From: Mytilus californianus
Taxonomy: Eukaryota > Mollusca > Bivalvia > Mytilida > Mytilidae
Length of the DNA: 64,000 bases
Direction of reading: 5' to 3'
NCBI RefSeq assembly: GCF_021869535.1
Contig: NW_026262712.1
Coordinates: 102,118,140 to 102,182,139 of the forward strand
A program made the position numbers and the translations under genes. Positions 37,601-47,578 of the stretch are shown here, in pieces. Each line of letters opens with the position of its first letter. Positions within the stretch are counted from its first letter, which is position 1. The notes under the pieces were generated by a model. It saw only the letters and a list, made by a program, of their open reading frames with translations, had not been told where the DNA came from and searched no databases.

Positions 37601-37870
37601 GCCGTAACACAATGAGTTGTAGTTTGGGCTGTCGCAAACAATGCAGTCCCATCTTAAAGCAGTGTTTTCGTCTGCTGTGAGGTAACTATATGTGCCACTA
37701 TGAATGTCCTGACAATTGATGTGAAACCACTGGTCGCATGTGTCACATCTGACAGCTCTGTGGTCCCAGGTGACAGGTTGGTCACATGTGCCGCAGGGGT
37801 ATATTGTGCTGTTGTTGTGTTGTGTTGGTCCTGGATTTGGGTTGACATCATTTGCATTTGCTAATAGTAT
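34631..37870 (-). CDS. Non-LTR retrotransposon ORF2: 2A-like, PHD finger, APE endonuclease, reverse transcriptase
   Basis: An open frame of 1,079 codons after an upstream TAA. In order: a 2A-like DVNPNPGP close to the start; a PHD finger (37,610-37,790) with C-x2-C, C-x2-C, H-x2-C and C-x2-C pairs (CGTC, CDTCDQWFHINC, CIVC); an APE endonuclease with ETWLD, GGDFNLPGWNW and GISDHD; then an RT with NYRPISL, LDFSKAFDKVSH, GVPQGSVLGP and the intact catalytic LFADD near 35,430. No RNase H follows. The enzyme would nick target DNA and prime reverse transcription of its own RNA. Domain order fits CR1-like/jockey-group LINEs of marine invertebrates; the clade is inference. The RT-endonuclease part is intact, so the insertion is young, but no ATG precedes the PHD in this frame, and the stop at 37,871 separates it from a further 65 open codons. 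Confidence 0.93.
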   Translation of the reverse strand: MLLANANDVNPNPGPTQHNNSTIYPCGTCDQPVTWDHRAVRCDTCDQWFHINCQDIHSGTYSYLTADENTALRWDCIVCDSPNYNSLCYGSTSIQTENSFSPLENTLNNSTETQNRKPLHSSTPKRNNVKEKHKPFTPLRILNVNCQSIRNKQHQVENIIDSTKPDVIIATETWLDQSITNSQIFPQEYNIYRKDRKGNKTGGGVLIAINNKYLSSEVPELDTDCEIIWARIQQKGTKDLYICAYYNPKTSDVESLQAFETSVRRTNAINACQLIGGDFNLPGWNWANKCLYQGTQHTEQHYHFAEILDDNGLTQLVQEPTRNKNTLDLLITTRPSKIMRIDIIPGISDHDIVYAEMNINPVTNKQKQRKIPLYKRAKWDSMKEDMKHLHNAIQQESNTDRPDINMLWKMFKDGLETSTNKHIPAKTCKTKDKNPWITREIKSLIRRKDRAYKKKKKSNHPDDCARFKELKKTAQKSLRQAYWKYIESIITPENPEETHAPSKRFWIYIKHRKSDKSGVAPLRKNGSLETDPINKANILNEQFQSVFSTANNISNSEFYNQNHMSDSPENYPDCRDILITINGVEKQLRNLNPHKAAGPDNIRPMILKELASEIAPILTIIFNVSMETGKVPDDWRTATVTPAYKKGQKYIPANYRPISLTCICCKIIEHIVTSHIMKHAEANNILYPLQHGFRSKRSCETQLLECIDDLTKYLELGKQSDLLILDFSKAFDKVSHSLLLHKLNHYGIRGKTNSWIEAFLTNRTQVVVVEGEQSDRAKVESGVPQGSVLGPSLFLFYINDLANDLKSTVRLFADDTVVYLTIASDTDCRHLQSDLDKLALWEEKWKMEFYPEKCSVLTVSRKKKPIKWDYVLHDHVLKHETSIKYLGCTITSELDWGEHINNITSKASRSLGFLHRNLHIGSKSIKEQAYKTLVRPQLEYATTVWDPYHQKHIDQIEKVQRRAARYVTKRHRNRSSVTDMINELGWKSLQERRREARLAMMYKIVNDKVAINKDMYLQRPTRVSRHTQQHGYMVQTATKDCRKWSFFVNTTKDWNKLPPEIATAQSFETFKSQMTNLTK

Positions 37871-38068
37871 TTATATTAAGTATGATGATATTGAGTTGCA
37901 TCTGTATGGTCTTGATTTTGGTGATTTGCGCTGTTTTATCACAGTTAGCAAGCTGTTTGTTGTTATATACTGTTTGATCTGGGTTTCATCATCACTGAGT
38001 ATTTGTAGTTGGTCTACTTCTGCTTTTTCTACAGCTATGTACTTTACAATTGTGATTATGATGATGAT
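37871..38068 (-). pseudogene. Upstream extension of ORF2 closed by a stop codon
   Basis: In the same frame as ORF2, 65 sense codons (VEKAEVDQLQILSDDETQ, then TNSLLTVIKQRKSPKSRPYR) precede TAA at 37,871-37,873, directly before ILLANANDVNPNPGP. Basic, Ser/Arg-rich sequence followed by a short hydrophobic run and a 2A-like motif is what I expect just upstream of 2A in such elements. The stop therefore probably interrupts the original ORF2 N-terminus. No ATG is visible in this segment, so the true start could lie elsewhere. Confidence 0.55.
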
Positions 38069-38289
38069 TTAGCTGGTGCTGAAATGCATTTTATTTATAC
38101 AGTATAGTGATGTTAATTTGTTCTTGGTGTATTGTCTGTTAGTTACTTATTCTTGAGTTCTTGAATTGTATGAGGATGTGGATACTTCTGATCGTTGAGT
38201 GCATGTAGTAAAGACTGATAAGATAAACTCACCTAAACCCTTTACTACAGCTTCTGTCTTCAGTATTCTTTTCCTCAGTTTCTTTGCTA

Positions 38290-39072
38290 CTAGAATAGTG
38301 ACAACAGCTCTTCTTCTGAGACTTGGAGTTGTATTTCTTCAGCCTCTGTTGCAATATGGAAGCACTCTCTGTATGTATCAAGGAGTAGTTGTTTTGTGAT
38401 GACTAAGCTAAGTAGGGGTCCTGGATATACACCGTCTGCTTTGTTGAGTGAGATGTTCACAGATTTTCTATAACCTCCTCTTTTTACTTTCCTTGCTCGA
38501 AAGAAGTATTTGCTGGTTTTGACTGTGTTCTTTCTTAGGCCTTGGTTAAGTTCAGATATTTTGGTGTTCAAATTTTGAATCTGTCTGGTGACAAGGAAAT
38601 CTTCTACTTTGAAGATTGCTGGGTTGGTATGTCCTTTGTGTTTGTTGTAGTTAACAATTGAAAGAATGGGACAGTCTACAAATTTTATTTTAGCGTTAGG
38701 ATATTTTTCCACGATTGTAATTGCTCTTTTATATTCAGTAAGTATACTGTTAACTGTTTTATGCTCTTGATTGTGTCTTAGCTTGATGAATTTTCCCTGT
38801 TTAATGGTAAAGTCACAGGTTCCTGACCAAAAATACAGTATGATATGATAATGTCTCTGTATTGCCTTTTCTAGTCTGTTTTCAATCAGATCCACAAGAT
38901 CTGCAGTTTTGGCGCCTGGGATGCACCACAATTCTGTTGGGAATTCTTTATCCCGACAAGAGTTTCGTATTGTGAAGCCCTTGCTGTCTGACACGAGTAT
39001 GGGTGTCTTGTATCGAAAACCACTTGGGATTTGGGGTTGTTCGGCTATAAATTTCCTCAGTTTATGGCTCAT
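38290..39072 (-). CDS. Non-LTR retrotransposon ORF1, SGNH-hydrolase-like
   Basis: 260 codons from ATG (preceded closely by an in-frame TAA) to TAG. Near residue 28 is TPILVSDSKG, a GDS-like block I with Asp-Ser. WSGTCDFT near 100 sits where SGNH enzymes have GxND. KFVDCP lies mid-protein, and DGVYPGPLL near the C-terminus occupies the position of the catalytic DxxH. The C-terminal basic stretch RARKVKRGGYRK may bind RNA. SGNH/esterase-type ORF1 proteins are known in CR1-type LINEs, and the ORF lies 419 bp upstream of ORF2 on the same strand, which fits ORF1-ORF2 order. The usual His is Tyr here, so hydrolase activity is doubtful. Confident as LINE ORF1, less so on fold. Confidence 0.75.
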   Translation of the reverse strand: MSHKLRKFIAEQPQIPSGFRYKTPILVSDSKGFTIRNSCRDKEFPTELWCIPGAKTADLVDLIENRLEKAIQRHYHIILYFWSGTCDFTIKQGKFIKLRHNQEHKTVNSILTEYKRAITIVEKYPNAKIKFVDCPILSIVNYNKHKGHTNPAIFKVEDFLVTRQIQNLNTKISELNQGLRKNTVKTSKYFFRARKVKRGGYRKSVNISLNKADGVYPGPLLSLVITKQLLLDTYRECFHIATEAEEIQLQVSEEELLSLF

Positions 39073-39371
39073 TTGTTATTTAGAGCGTAGTAAATGTTTA
39101 TTTATATGTGTCTGTTGAACAGGAAACAGCTGTTGTCAATGTAAACAATCCTTCCTTCCAGGTAGATCAGTTAGGTAAAGTGTGTATTTTTACATTTTAG
39201 CTGACTCTGAGTTAAAGAATAATTATGGATGTGTAAATGAGTATTTTGTATGTTGTAAGGACAAAAACTACAGGTTTTTAACAAAGGATATCGTCTTCTC
39301 TGTAAATTTTCTGGAGCTGTCAAATTTTCGCGGCCATATTCTTGCACATGCCGGCCATATTCTTGCACATG
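39073..39371 (-). other. Probable 5-prime UTR region of the LINE
   Basis: The ORF1 upstream region has no further open frame. It contains a direct duplication of ccatattcttgcacatg with a 4-base linker (about 39,335-39,371). The element's 5-prime end cannot be fixed without another copy. Confidence 0.35.
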
Positions 39372-39502
39372 AACTTCGAGATTAATATGTAAGTTTACTT
39401 TGCTAATCGATGTTCCTGTAATTCAGATTTAAATTTATTTGTGAGACCCCCGTCACTATTTATATTCACTCAAAGAAAGGGGTTCTCCGTTATTGGGAAA
39501 AT

Positions 39503-39536
39503 CCAAGGACGTATTGTATTAGTTATACGTCCTTGG
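39503..39536. mobile_element. 34-bp palindromic micro-insertion with 5-bp flanking repeat
   Basis: Arms CCAAGGACGTAT and ATACGTCCTTGG around a 10-bp loop. AAAAT is directly adjacent on both sides (39,498-39,502 and 39,537-39,541). AT-rich flanks make the 5-bp match weaker evidence than at the other sites. Confidence 0.6.
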
Positions 39537-39827
39537 AAAATCTTATCTGATTCAGGATCAATTTATCGGTTACACTCCCCTATCACCAGTGATTCTTTGT
39601 GAACTGACATTCTAAGGTATAGGTACTGTTGACTATCAATTTGCATGATTAGTTACAGATGTCGACTCGGACTACTGCAGAAGACAATAATTCAGTTCAC
39701 TGATTTAGATTGAATAGTGGTTCGGTTTATCCCCTCTTCCCCAAACAAGTAAGAATTAGGTTACATCTTTTGGTAGTCCAAATAATTATGTATTTATGAC
39801 GTCTAGCAAGGCTATTTTATTTTTTTA

Positions 39828-41930
39828 TGCCCCCGCCGTAGCGGTGGGGGCATTAAGTTTTACCCTTGTCCGTCTGTACGTACATACGTCCGTACGTCCC
39901 AAAATTGGTTTCCGTTCTCTATCTTGAGTTTGCCTCAACCAAATGTTAAAGTAAAAACTTATACACAATGCTTATTACCACAAAACACAGATCAAGTTTG
40001 AATTTTGGTGGCGTCACTTTAACCATTCTAGAGTTATGCCCCTTTATAAATGGAAAAATTGCAAAATTTTTAGTTTCCGTTCTCTAACTTAAGTTTGCCT
40101 CAACCAAATGTTATAAAACTTATACACAATGCTTATTACCACAAAACACAGATCAAGTTTGAATTTTGGTGGCGTCACTTTAACCGTTCTAGAGTTATTC
40201 CCCTTTATAAATGGAAAAATTGCAAAATTTTTAGTTTCTGTTCTCTAACTTAAGTTTGCCTCAACCAAATGTTATAAAACTTATACACAATGCTAATTAT
40301 CACAAAACACAGATCTAGTTTGAATTTTGGTGGCGTCACTTTAACCGTTCTAGAGTTATGCCCCTTTATAAATGGAAAAATTGCAAAATTTTTATTTTCT
40401 TCTAAATATCAAGTAATTTTTAAAATTGGAATTATCTTCCTTTGTCCATTATTATAGTTGAATCAACTACAATCAATGCTTTATACAATGCAATGTTTAA
40501 TTTTGACTTCCACTGATAAAACACAGATCAAGTTGAATTTTGGTAGTGTCACTTTAACCATTATTGAGTTATGCCCCTTTATAAATTGAAAGATTGCAAA
40601 TTTTTAGTTTCCATTCTGTAACTTAAGTTTGCCCCAACCAAACATTATGAAACCTATACCCAATATTCATTACCACAAAACTAAGATCAAGTACAAATTT
40701 TTTGTTTCCGTTTTCTAACTTTAGTTTGCCTCAACCAAATGTTATGAAACTTATACACAATGCTTATTACTACATAATCAGTCAAGGATATAACTCTATA
40801 GGGTTATTAGAGAAAAATAACATACGCTTGTTATTGTGGACAAAAATATCAAAGAACTGTGATAACATATGTATGTTACATGTTTCAAAGGGACAATATA
40901 CATCATTAGTTTTGTTAAAATGTATACAAGTTCTATTGATATTGCAACTGTCTTTATGTATACTAAACTATAGAAAGATATAACAGTTCATAGTTTGCCA
41001 ATCATGCATATCACACCTATGTTATTACAGAAAAAATATGCCTGTAATAACTAAAGGGTGTTATTATAGCTTCTCTACATCACTTCAAAGCATTTGCTCA
41101 GACATAGAGCATGCTCAATTACAATGTATTTTAATTTATTGTAAGAAGTAATGATCAGAGCATGTAATGAGATTCTGCGCAAGCTTCCCAGTAATTCCCA
41201 GGTGTCTCATTTAATAAGTGACATGCCTTTAATAACTAAGCCTTGTTATTACAGCTAAATTAATCACTTAAAAGCCTTGTCTCATTGATTTAGCATGGTT
41301 AATGAAAAATGTATTAATCTAAATTTATAGTTAGTTATCAAGGCTATGCATTTAGTTTCTGTGCAAAGTTTCAAGAGTTCCCTAGAGCCCACTAAATATA
41401 AAAATGTTTAAGATTTATTTTACAAATAACAAACATATGTTATTACAGATTTAGTAAATTTAAGGATTAAAGAGTACACAACTCATAAAAGTATCTGTAA
41501 TAACACATGCAAGTTATTTTCTGTAATAACCCTATAGAGTTATATCCCTGACTGATAATACAGATTAAGTACGAAATTTGGTGGCGACACTTTTACCATT
41601 CTTGAGTAATGTCCCTTTATAAACATAAAAATTGCTGAATTTTTCGTTTCCGTTCTCTAACTTTAGTTTGTCTCAACCAAATTTTATAAAACTTATACAC
41701 AACCGTTCTAGAGTTATGCGTGTTTACAAATAGAAAAATTGCTGAATTTTTAGTTTCTGTTCTCTACTTAAGTTAGCCTCAACCAAATGTTATGAGACTT
41801 GCACACAATGCTTATTACCACAAAACTCAGATCAAGTTCAAATTTGGGTAGCGTCACTTTTACCGTTCTTCAGTTATGTCCCTTTATAATTTTTCTATCT
41901 ATCTATCTTCATATTTCCGCACTCAGTCAC
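39828..41930 (+). mobile_element. Tandem-array element with GC hairpin head (about 165-bp units)
   Basis: Starts with a hairpin ATGCCCCCGCCG...CGGTGGGGGCAT and a tacgtacatacgtccgtacg tract. Units of about 165 bp follow, each with tttccgttctctaacttaag, gtttgcctcaaccaaatgtt, tggtggcgtcactttaaccg and ttatgcccctttataaatgg. The first three units are nearly identical and later ones are diverged. A TIR element (40,779-41,554) has landed in a later unit. No coding capacity. Such hairpin-plus-array elements are common in bivalves; a Helitron relation is only a suggestion. Confidence 0.8.
40779..41554. mobile_element. 776-bp TIR element, 5-bp TSD, nested in the array
   Basis: Inverted termini CAGTCAAGGATATAACTCTA and CAGTCAGGGATATAACTCTA, continuing TAGGGTTATTA. 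ATAAT flanks both sides (40,774-40,778 and 41,555-41,559). Removing the element and one ATAAT restores a site that aligns without gaps to the neighbouring array units. The interior repeats ttattacag/ctgtaataac at several sites, like subterminal transposase-binding repeats. No transposase gene. Confidence 0.9.
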
Positions 41931-42164
41931 AACTTTGACTATTACGTGCCCAGAAAAAAGTTAAAATAGCCTTGCAAAACGTCATAATTATTTGGACTAA
42001 TCTTTTGGCAAATATGGTCGTACCACAGGGGTTTGTTACAATTTGCCGGTTTTCTATCCTAAGAACCCTGAAAAACTTACCAGGCCAGGTGATAAAAAAT
42101 CTGTCTCCCCTTTTTATCCCACCAGAAAATCAAAAGGTTGTCTCCTTACACCTACATGACAAAA

Positions 42165-42310
42165 ACATATACAAATATGGTATCATTGCCAATGTGACAG
42201 CTCTTCAACAGAAACTAAAAACGTAGAAGTTAACAACTATATAGGTCACCGTACAGATTTCAACAATGGGCTAAAAAGCCAAACTGCGTAATAAGCTACA
42301 AAAGGCTAAA
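42165..42310 (+). repeat. Rep-A fragment
   Basis: Diverged Rep-A: atggtatcattgccaatgtg, ataggtcaccgtacagattt and caacaatgggc. Confidence 0.7.
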
Positions 42311-42603
42311 ATAGATAGACAATATCTGACAAGGGTAGAAATGTTCAGAATGTTGAAAAAAAAATCTACTGTCCATTTGCATCAAAACTGGCAGCTGACT
42401 CATAGGAGTTGTTGCCTTAAATACAGATTTTCACCATTTTTTTTTTCTTCATATTTCTTGAATTTGCCTTTTTATCTCTAAAACTGTAATAATTATAGAG
42501 AAACTTAAATCTTATTAAAAAGTTATTGCTTTTCAATGATGATTTTGATCCAGTTTTTGCAAAAACTTGGAAACTTTAAATCTTGGGTAAACTCCTTATA
42601 TTA

Positions 42604-42830
42604 TACTGCCTGGTCTCATGGTAGCGTGTTCACCTCACGTGCATGAGGGTTGTTTATTTTGAACCCAACCGGGTTAAAACTAAAGACTTTAAAGTTGGTA
42701 TTTGCTGCTTCTCCCCTAAGCACACAGTATTATTAAGGAGTAAGAGCAAATACTGGTTTGTTCAGAGCCAGAATAATGTGTCAAGGTAAGGTGAGATGTC
42801 TCTCTGAGAACTAGTGTAAGAGATAAATTG
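42604..42830 (+). mobile_element. tRNA-derived SINE
   Basis: The 5-prime part looks like a tRNA gene: an A-box region TGGTCTCATGGTAGCGTG, then a B-box-like GGGTTGTTTATTTTGAACCC about 45 bp later, followed by an unrelated body (gtatttgctgcttctcccct, gtaagagcaaatactggttt). I recognise this body as that of a common mussel SINE. Internal Pol III boxes are degraded, so activity is unlikely. The precise 3-prime end is not clear. Confidence 0.75.
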
Positions 42831-42959
42831 TCTGGTCAAACAAATATAACTAGTATAAAAAAGTCCATGGATACAGAATTTACTAGTATATTTAGTCCGA
42901 TGTCAGTAATTTATGTCCCCAGACTAATTTTCCTAGTCCATGACATCACTATTCCTAGG

Positions 42960-43560
42960 TAAAAATGTCCAGTTTTTCTAATACTGTATGCAACATGTCA
43001 AGTATATTTGGTGTATGAAAATTTTTAAGGATGTACATGTTAGTCTGGCATGTTTTATTCGACCTTGACCTCATTTTTATGGTTCATTGCTCAATGTTAT
43101 TTTTTTGTTTTTTGGTCAGTTTTTCTATTTTCTTATTTTCAAATTAGCAATAGGTCAACTATATTTGGTGTATGGAATGATTGTAAGGTGCATATGTCTG
43201 ACAGAAGTTTCATCTTACCTTGACTTTATTTTCATAGTACATTGGACAATGTTTAGTTTTTGTGTTTTTTTTCGGATACTGTAAGCAATAACATGAATAA
43301 GGCCCCTATATTTGGTGAATGGAATGATTGTGAGATGCACATGTCTGTCTGGCATGTTTTATATGACCTTGACCTCATTTTCATGGTTCATTGGTCAATG
43401 AAAAGTTTGCATTGTTTTGTCAGTTTATCATATGCTTTAAGCAACAGGTAAATTATATTTGGCGGATGTAACGATTGTAAGGTGTGCATGTCTGTCTGGC
43501 AGATTCATATAACCATGATCGCATTTTATGGTTCTTTGGTCAATGCTAAGTTTTCTTGGT
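42960..43560 (-). repeat. Array-D tandem repeat, inverted
   Basis: About four units in the reverse orientation (cttgacctcattttcatggt; aactatatttggtgtatgga). It flanks the tail of the inverted Element-E copy, as on the other arm. Confidence 0.85.
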
Positions 43561-43571
43561 TTTTTATTGGT

Positions 43572-45145
43572 ATGACGTTGGCGTTGTCGTCGTCCAAAGA
43601 CACATTGGTTTTCGCACTCTAACTTTAGTTTAATTGAATGGATCTCTATGAAATTTTACCATAAGGATTGATTTTGGGGGTTATGGTACCAACAGTTAAG
43701 GAATTAGGGGTCAAAAATGGACCAAAAATAAGCATTTTTGTAACTTCCAGACATAACTTGTGTGTTAGTGTATGGATCTCTCTGACATTGTACCACAAGG
43801 TTTTATATCACACAGGGAATGCTGGGATTGATTTTGGGGGGGTAATTGCCTCAAAATATTAGGAATTAGGGGCCAAAAAAGGGGCAAAAAACAAGCATTT
43901 TTCTAGTTTCATGACAATAACTTGTGTGTAAGTGTATGGATCTTTCTAAAACTGTACTACAAGGTTCCATATCACAAAGGGAAAGCTGGAATTGAGTTTG
44001 GGGGTAATTGCCCAAAACGTTTAGGAATAAGGGGCCAAAAAGGGGCCAAAATAAGCATTTTTCTAGTTTCCAGACAATAACTTGTGTTCAAGTGTAAGGA
44101 TCTCTCTGAAATTGTACTGCAAGGTACCATGCCACAAAGGGAAGGCTGGGATTGATTTAAGGGGCAATTGCAATAAAATATTAGGAATTAGGGGCAAAAA
44201 AAGGGGCAAAAAACAAGCATTTTTCTAGTTTCATGACAATAACTTGTGTGTAAGTGTATGAATCTTTCTAAAACTGTACTACAAGGTCCCATATCACAAA
44301 GGGAAAGCTGGAATTGAGTTTGGGGGTAATTGCCCAAAACGTTTAGGAATAAGGGGCCAAAAAGGGGCCAAAATAAGCATTTTTCTAGTTTCCAGACAAT
44401 AACTTGTGTTCAAGTGTATGGATCTCTCTGAAACTGTTCTGCAAGGTAACATACCACTAAGGGAAGGCTGGGATTGATTTTGGGGGTATTTGCCTCCAAA
44501 TTTTAGGAATAAGGGGCCAAAAAGGGGCAAAAAACAAGCATTTTTCTAGTTTCAGGACAATAACTTGTGTGTAAGTGTATGGATCTTTATGAAATTGTAC
44601 TACAAGGTTCCATATCACAAAGGGAAAGCTGGGTTTGTGTTTGGGGGTAATTGCCCTAAATGTTTAGGAATTTGGGGCCAAAAAGGGGCAAAAAAAACCA
44701 AGCATTTTTCTAGTTTCCAGACAATAACTTGTGTATAAGTGTATGGATCTCTCTGAAATTGTACTGCAAGGTACCATACCACAAAGGGAAGGCTGGGATT
44801 GAGTTTTGGGTGATGAATCATAAGGGGGTTCCAAAAAATGGGGGGGGGATTTTTTTTTCCATTTTTTCCTTTTTTTTTCTTTAAAATTTTCCATTTTAAA
44901 TTGGTTATTTCTGATTTATATATAAAAGCAAATAATAATGATATGGTTTGAATAGGTAAATTAAAATTTTTTAAGTTCTTAGACCACATTCATTCTGTGT
45001 CAGAAACCTGTGCTGTGTCAAATATTTAATCACAATCCAAATTCAGTGTTGTATCAAGCTTGAATGTTGTGTCCATACTTGCCCCAACTATTCAGGGTTT
45101 GACCTCTGCGGTCGTATCAAGCTGCGCCCAGCGGAGCATTTTATT
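43572..45145 (-). mobile_element. Element-E with tandem 160-bp units (copy 2, inverted)
   Basis: Reverse complement of the 21,325-22,580 element. It begins with the tail (gttgtcgtcgtccaaagaca), has about eight tandem units instead of six, then the unique head region (tggttatttctgatttatat; aatgttgtgtccatacttgc) and ends gctgcgcccagcggagcatt. Long open frames here (repeats of FQRDPYT-like sequence) are by-products of the tandem unit. Confidence 0.85.
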
Positions 45146-45179
45146 CATTTAATCAGATATTATAAGCATATGTCTACTT

Positions 45180-45290
45180 GTTGGTGTATGGCATGACTGC
45201 AAGGTGTCATATAAAAATAAGAAGATGTCTGTCTGCCAAGTTTAATATTACTGTGACCTCATTTTCATAGAATATTGATAATATCAAGCA
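45180..45290 (-). repeat. Array-D unit, inverted
   Basis: A single diverged unit (ggtgtatggcatgactgcaa; tgacctcattttcatagaat) on the head side of Element-E copy 2. Confidence 0.65.
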
Positions 45291-45534
45291 AAAATGATGA
45301 GCAAGACAAGATACAAATGATCCAAAATTGTCAGTTGCCTACTCATTATGTAATAGTAGTTATTGTCATTAAATGATAATGTTTACCCTTTTATGTGTAG
45401 GGCAAGAACATTAAAGATAAATGGAAACTATAAACAAAAGAAACTATCAACAAAAATAGATTTACAGACGTCAACAAAGCCTAAATGGTAAGTCCACTTC
45501 TATAAAAGTTATTGCCCTTGAATAATGATTATTA

Positions 45535-46110
45535 TGAAAATAAGATGTGGTATGATAAATGAGAAAACTATCCACCAGAGTTCAATTAAGTGGATGTAAG
45601 CAATGCAATTACTTATTAGAGGCCAATGATGACCTGTAAATAATGACAGGCAAAATATGGCAGGGTTGATATAAAAATAAGAAGCGGTATGATTGCCAAT
45701 GAGACTTTTCTCCAATAGAGATCAAATGACATTATATTTAACAAAATTAGTTCACTGTACAGCCTTCGACAATGAGCAAACCCTATACTGCATAGTAATC
45801 CATAAAAGGCCATGAAATAAGAAATGTAAAACAATTCAATAAGGGCATGGCGTCATTTAAAAAGGGCATGGTGTCTATCCATGCTAAACATGCTTGGGGG
45901 AAACACCACAAAGGTGAAAGCTAAGTGCCTGATTTTTACACAAAACAATAAACAAAAAACAAATATGATATATAGCAACAATTGACAACCACTGAATAAT
46001 AGACCCCTGACTTGGGACAGACACTTACAAAATGTGGCATGGTTTAACATGTTTGCTGGTGCCAAATCCTCCTCTAATTAAGGACAGTGGTGTAAGTGTC
46101 AGTTCAATAT
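45535..46110 (+). repeat. Rep-A copies
   Basis: A short Rep-A start at about 45,540-45,600 is followed by a diverged longer copy from 45,670 (ggtatgattgccaatgagac; aatgagcaaaccctatactg; ctgacttgggacagacactt). Confidence 0.7.
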
Positions 46111-46119
46111 AAAAACTAT

Positions 46120-47578
46120 AAAATCAGTTGAAAAGGGTTTTTTTTCTGCTCTTGGGTCAGGTTATTTTGATACATTCCCGTTTACATTCTCAATTTTATT
46201 AACTCATTAGAATGCAACAAAGCAGAAAAACAGCTACCAAAAACACAGACCGGATGTGGCTGGAAATTTATTCTTTCCCTTTAACAAAAAAGACTCAACA
46301 TACAGATCTATTAGTACTCACAGTTACTGACAGCTAGTTCAAAGCAAATATCAACTTATAAAATAAACATTTAGTGAGCACCCAACCCACCCCTAACCTG
46401 GGACAGTGGTTTTAATAACAGCACAACATTTGAACAAACTGTAAACATTTGTTGCAATTGGCTTAACTCAAAAGACTGCAACAAGGCACAAAAAACAACT
46501 AATATGAAAACCATAGACACAAAGCACTGAAATAAGAGTTCTTACAATTTTAAATATTCAAATGAAATTTTTATCAAAATGTACATAAACATGATAAAAT
46601 AGCCATTTTATTGCTGTATTTCTCTTCATTTATAATTTTTGAGTTTTGTGTATTTGTAGGTCAGACATCTTGGTTTTCATGATCATCATTCAACAGGTCA
46701 ATACTGAACAGCAAACTTAAAGTTGATATTTTTCTACATAGTGTGACTTTTTTATTAATTTGAAATGGAATGTGTTTTTTTTTCCTACATAAGAAAGAGG
46801 AAATTTCAACATAATGACTATAAACAAAAAGGAGTCATATCATCATGATCATAGATGCTCAAGAACTTAATCATGTCAATGCAACAACGTAATTATCAAT
46901 TGAAAGAAGGGAGGAATGAAAAAATATATTAGTATTTTGTTGTCCAAATGAACTTGCTTTGTCCACTCATTTAAATCGCTCCATCCAATAAAGATGTACG
47001 GAGGAAGATTTTTGAAGAACAGATTGCAAAAATGTTTTGTCTAAGAATTGTAGGAATATTCTAGTGAATGAAATAATTTATTTACTTGACTCTTATATAG
47101 TGGACTGAATAATTGTTCATAGCAAGCTGAAACAAGAAAACTAAAAATTAACAGGAAAAGTGTTTATTTTATAAATTTACAAATGTAAATGTAATATTAT
47201 GAACACCATAAAGGAATAAGATTCAAATCGTTTGCATATTCATGTATTGCAATGGAACTATAACAAAGAAAACTTTACCTCATGAAAAGAGTAAACTATT
47301 AACTGTGCTTTGTCAATTTATTCAGTCAGAATATGAAATATTTTTTTCAGTTCTATTTTTCATAATAAAACAAAGAAGACAAAGATTTCAAATCAATATT
47401 TTTTTTCTTTTATTAAGACGTCATCATTTTATTTCAGTTAAAGGATTTTATTTTTTGACTTTAAATATTATTATATTTCCAAAATAATAATAATCTTTAT
47501 TGTCATATAAACAAATTAAAAACATGTTTGTGACAAAATGAAAAAAACCAAAATACACTCATATATATATTATAAACT
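46120..47578. other. Rep-B-like tail block, then unassigned AT-rich sequence
   Basis: About 46,190-46,460 carries acagatctattagtactcac and agttactgacagctagttca, shared with 22,690-22,740, plus a second Rep-A-like end. From 46,500 to 47,578 nothing is recognisable. Confidence 0.5.

Noticed and set aside
42604..42680. Possible functional tRNA gene
   Set aside because: A-box and B-box are degraded, no cloverleaf can be drawn, and the body continues into a SINE tail.
43600..44990. Several overlapping frames with repeated FQRDPYT-like sequence
   Set aside because: They are by-products of the 150-165 bp tandem unit of Element-E, appear in both copies and have no conserved start or family.
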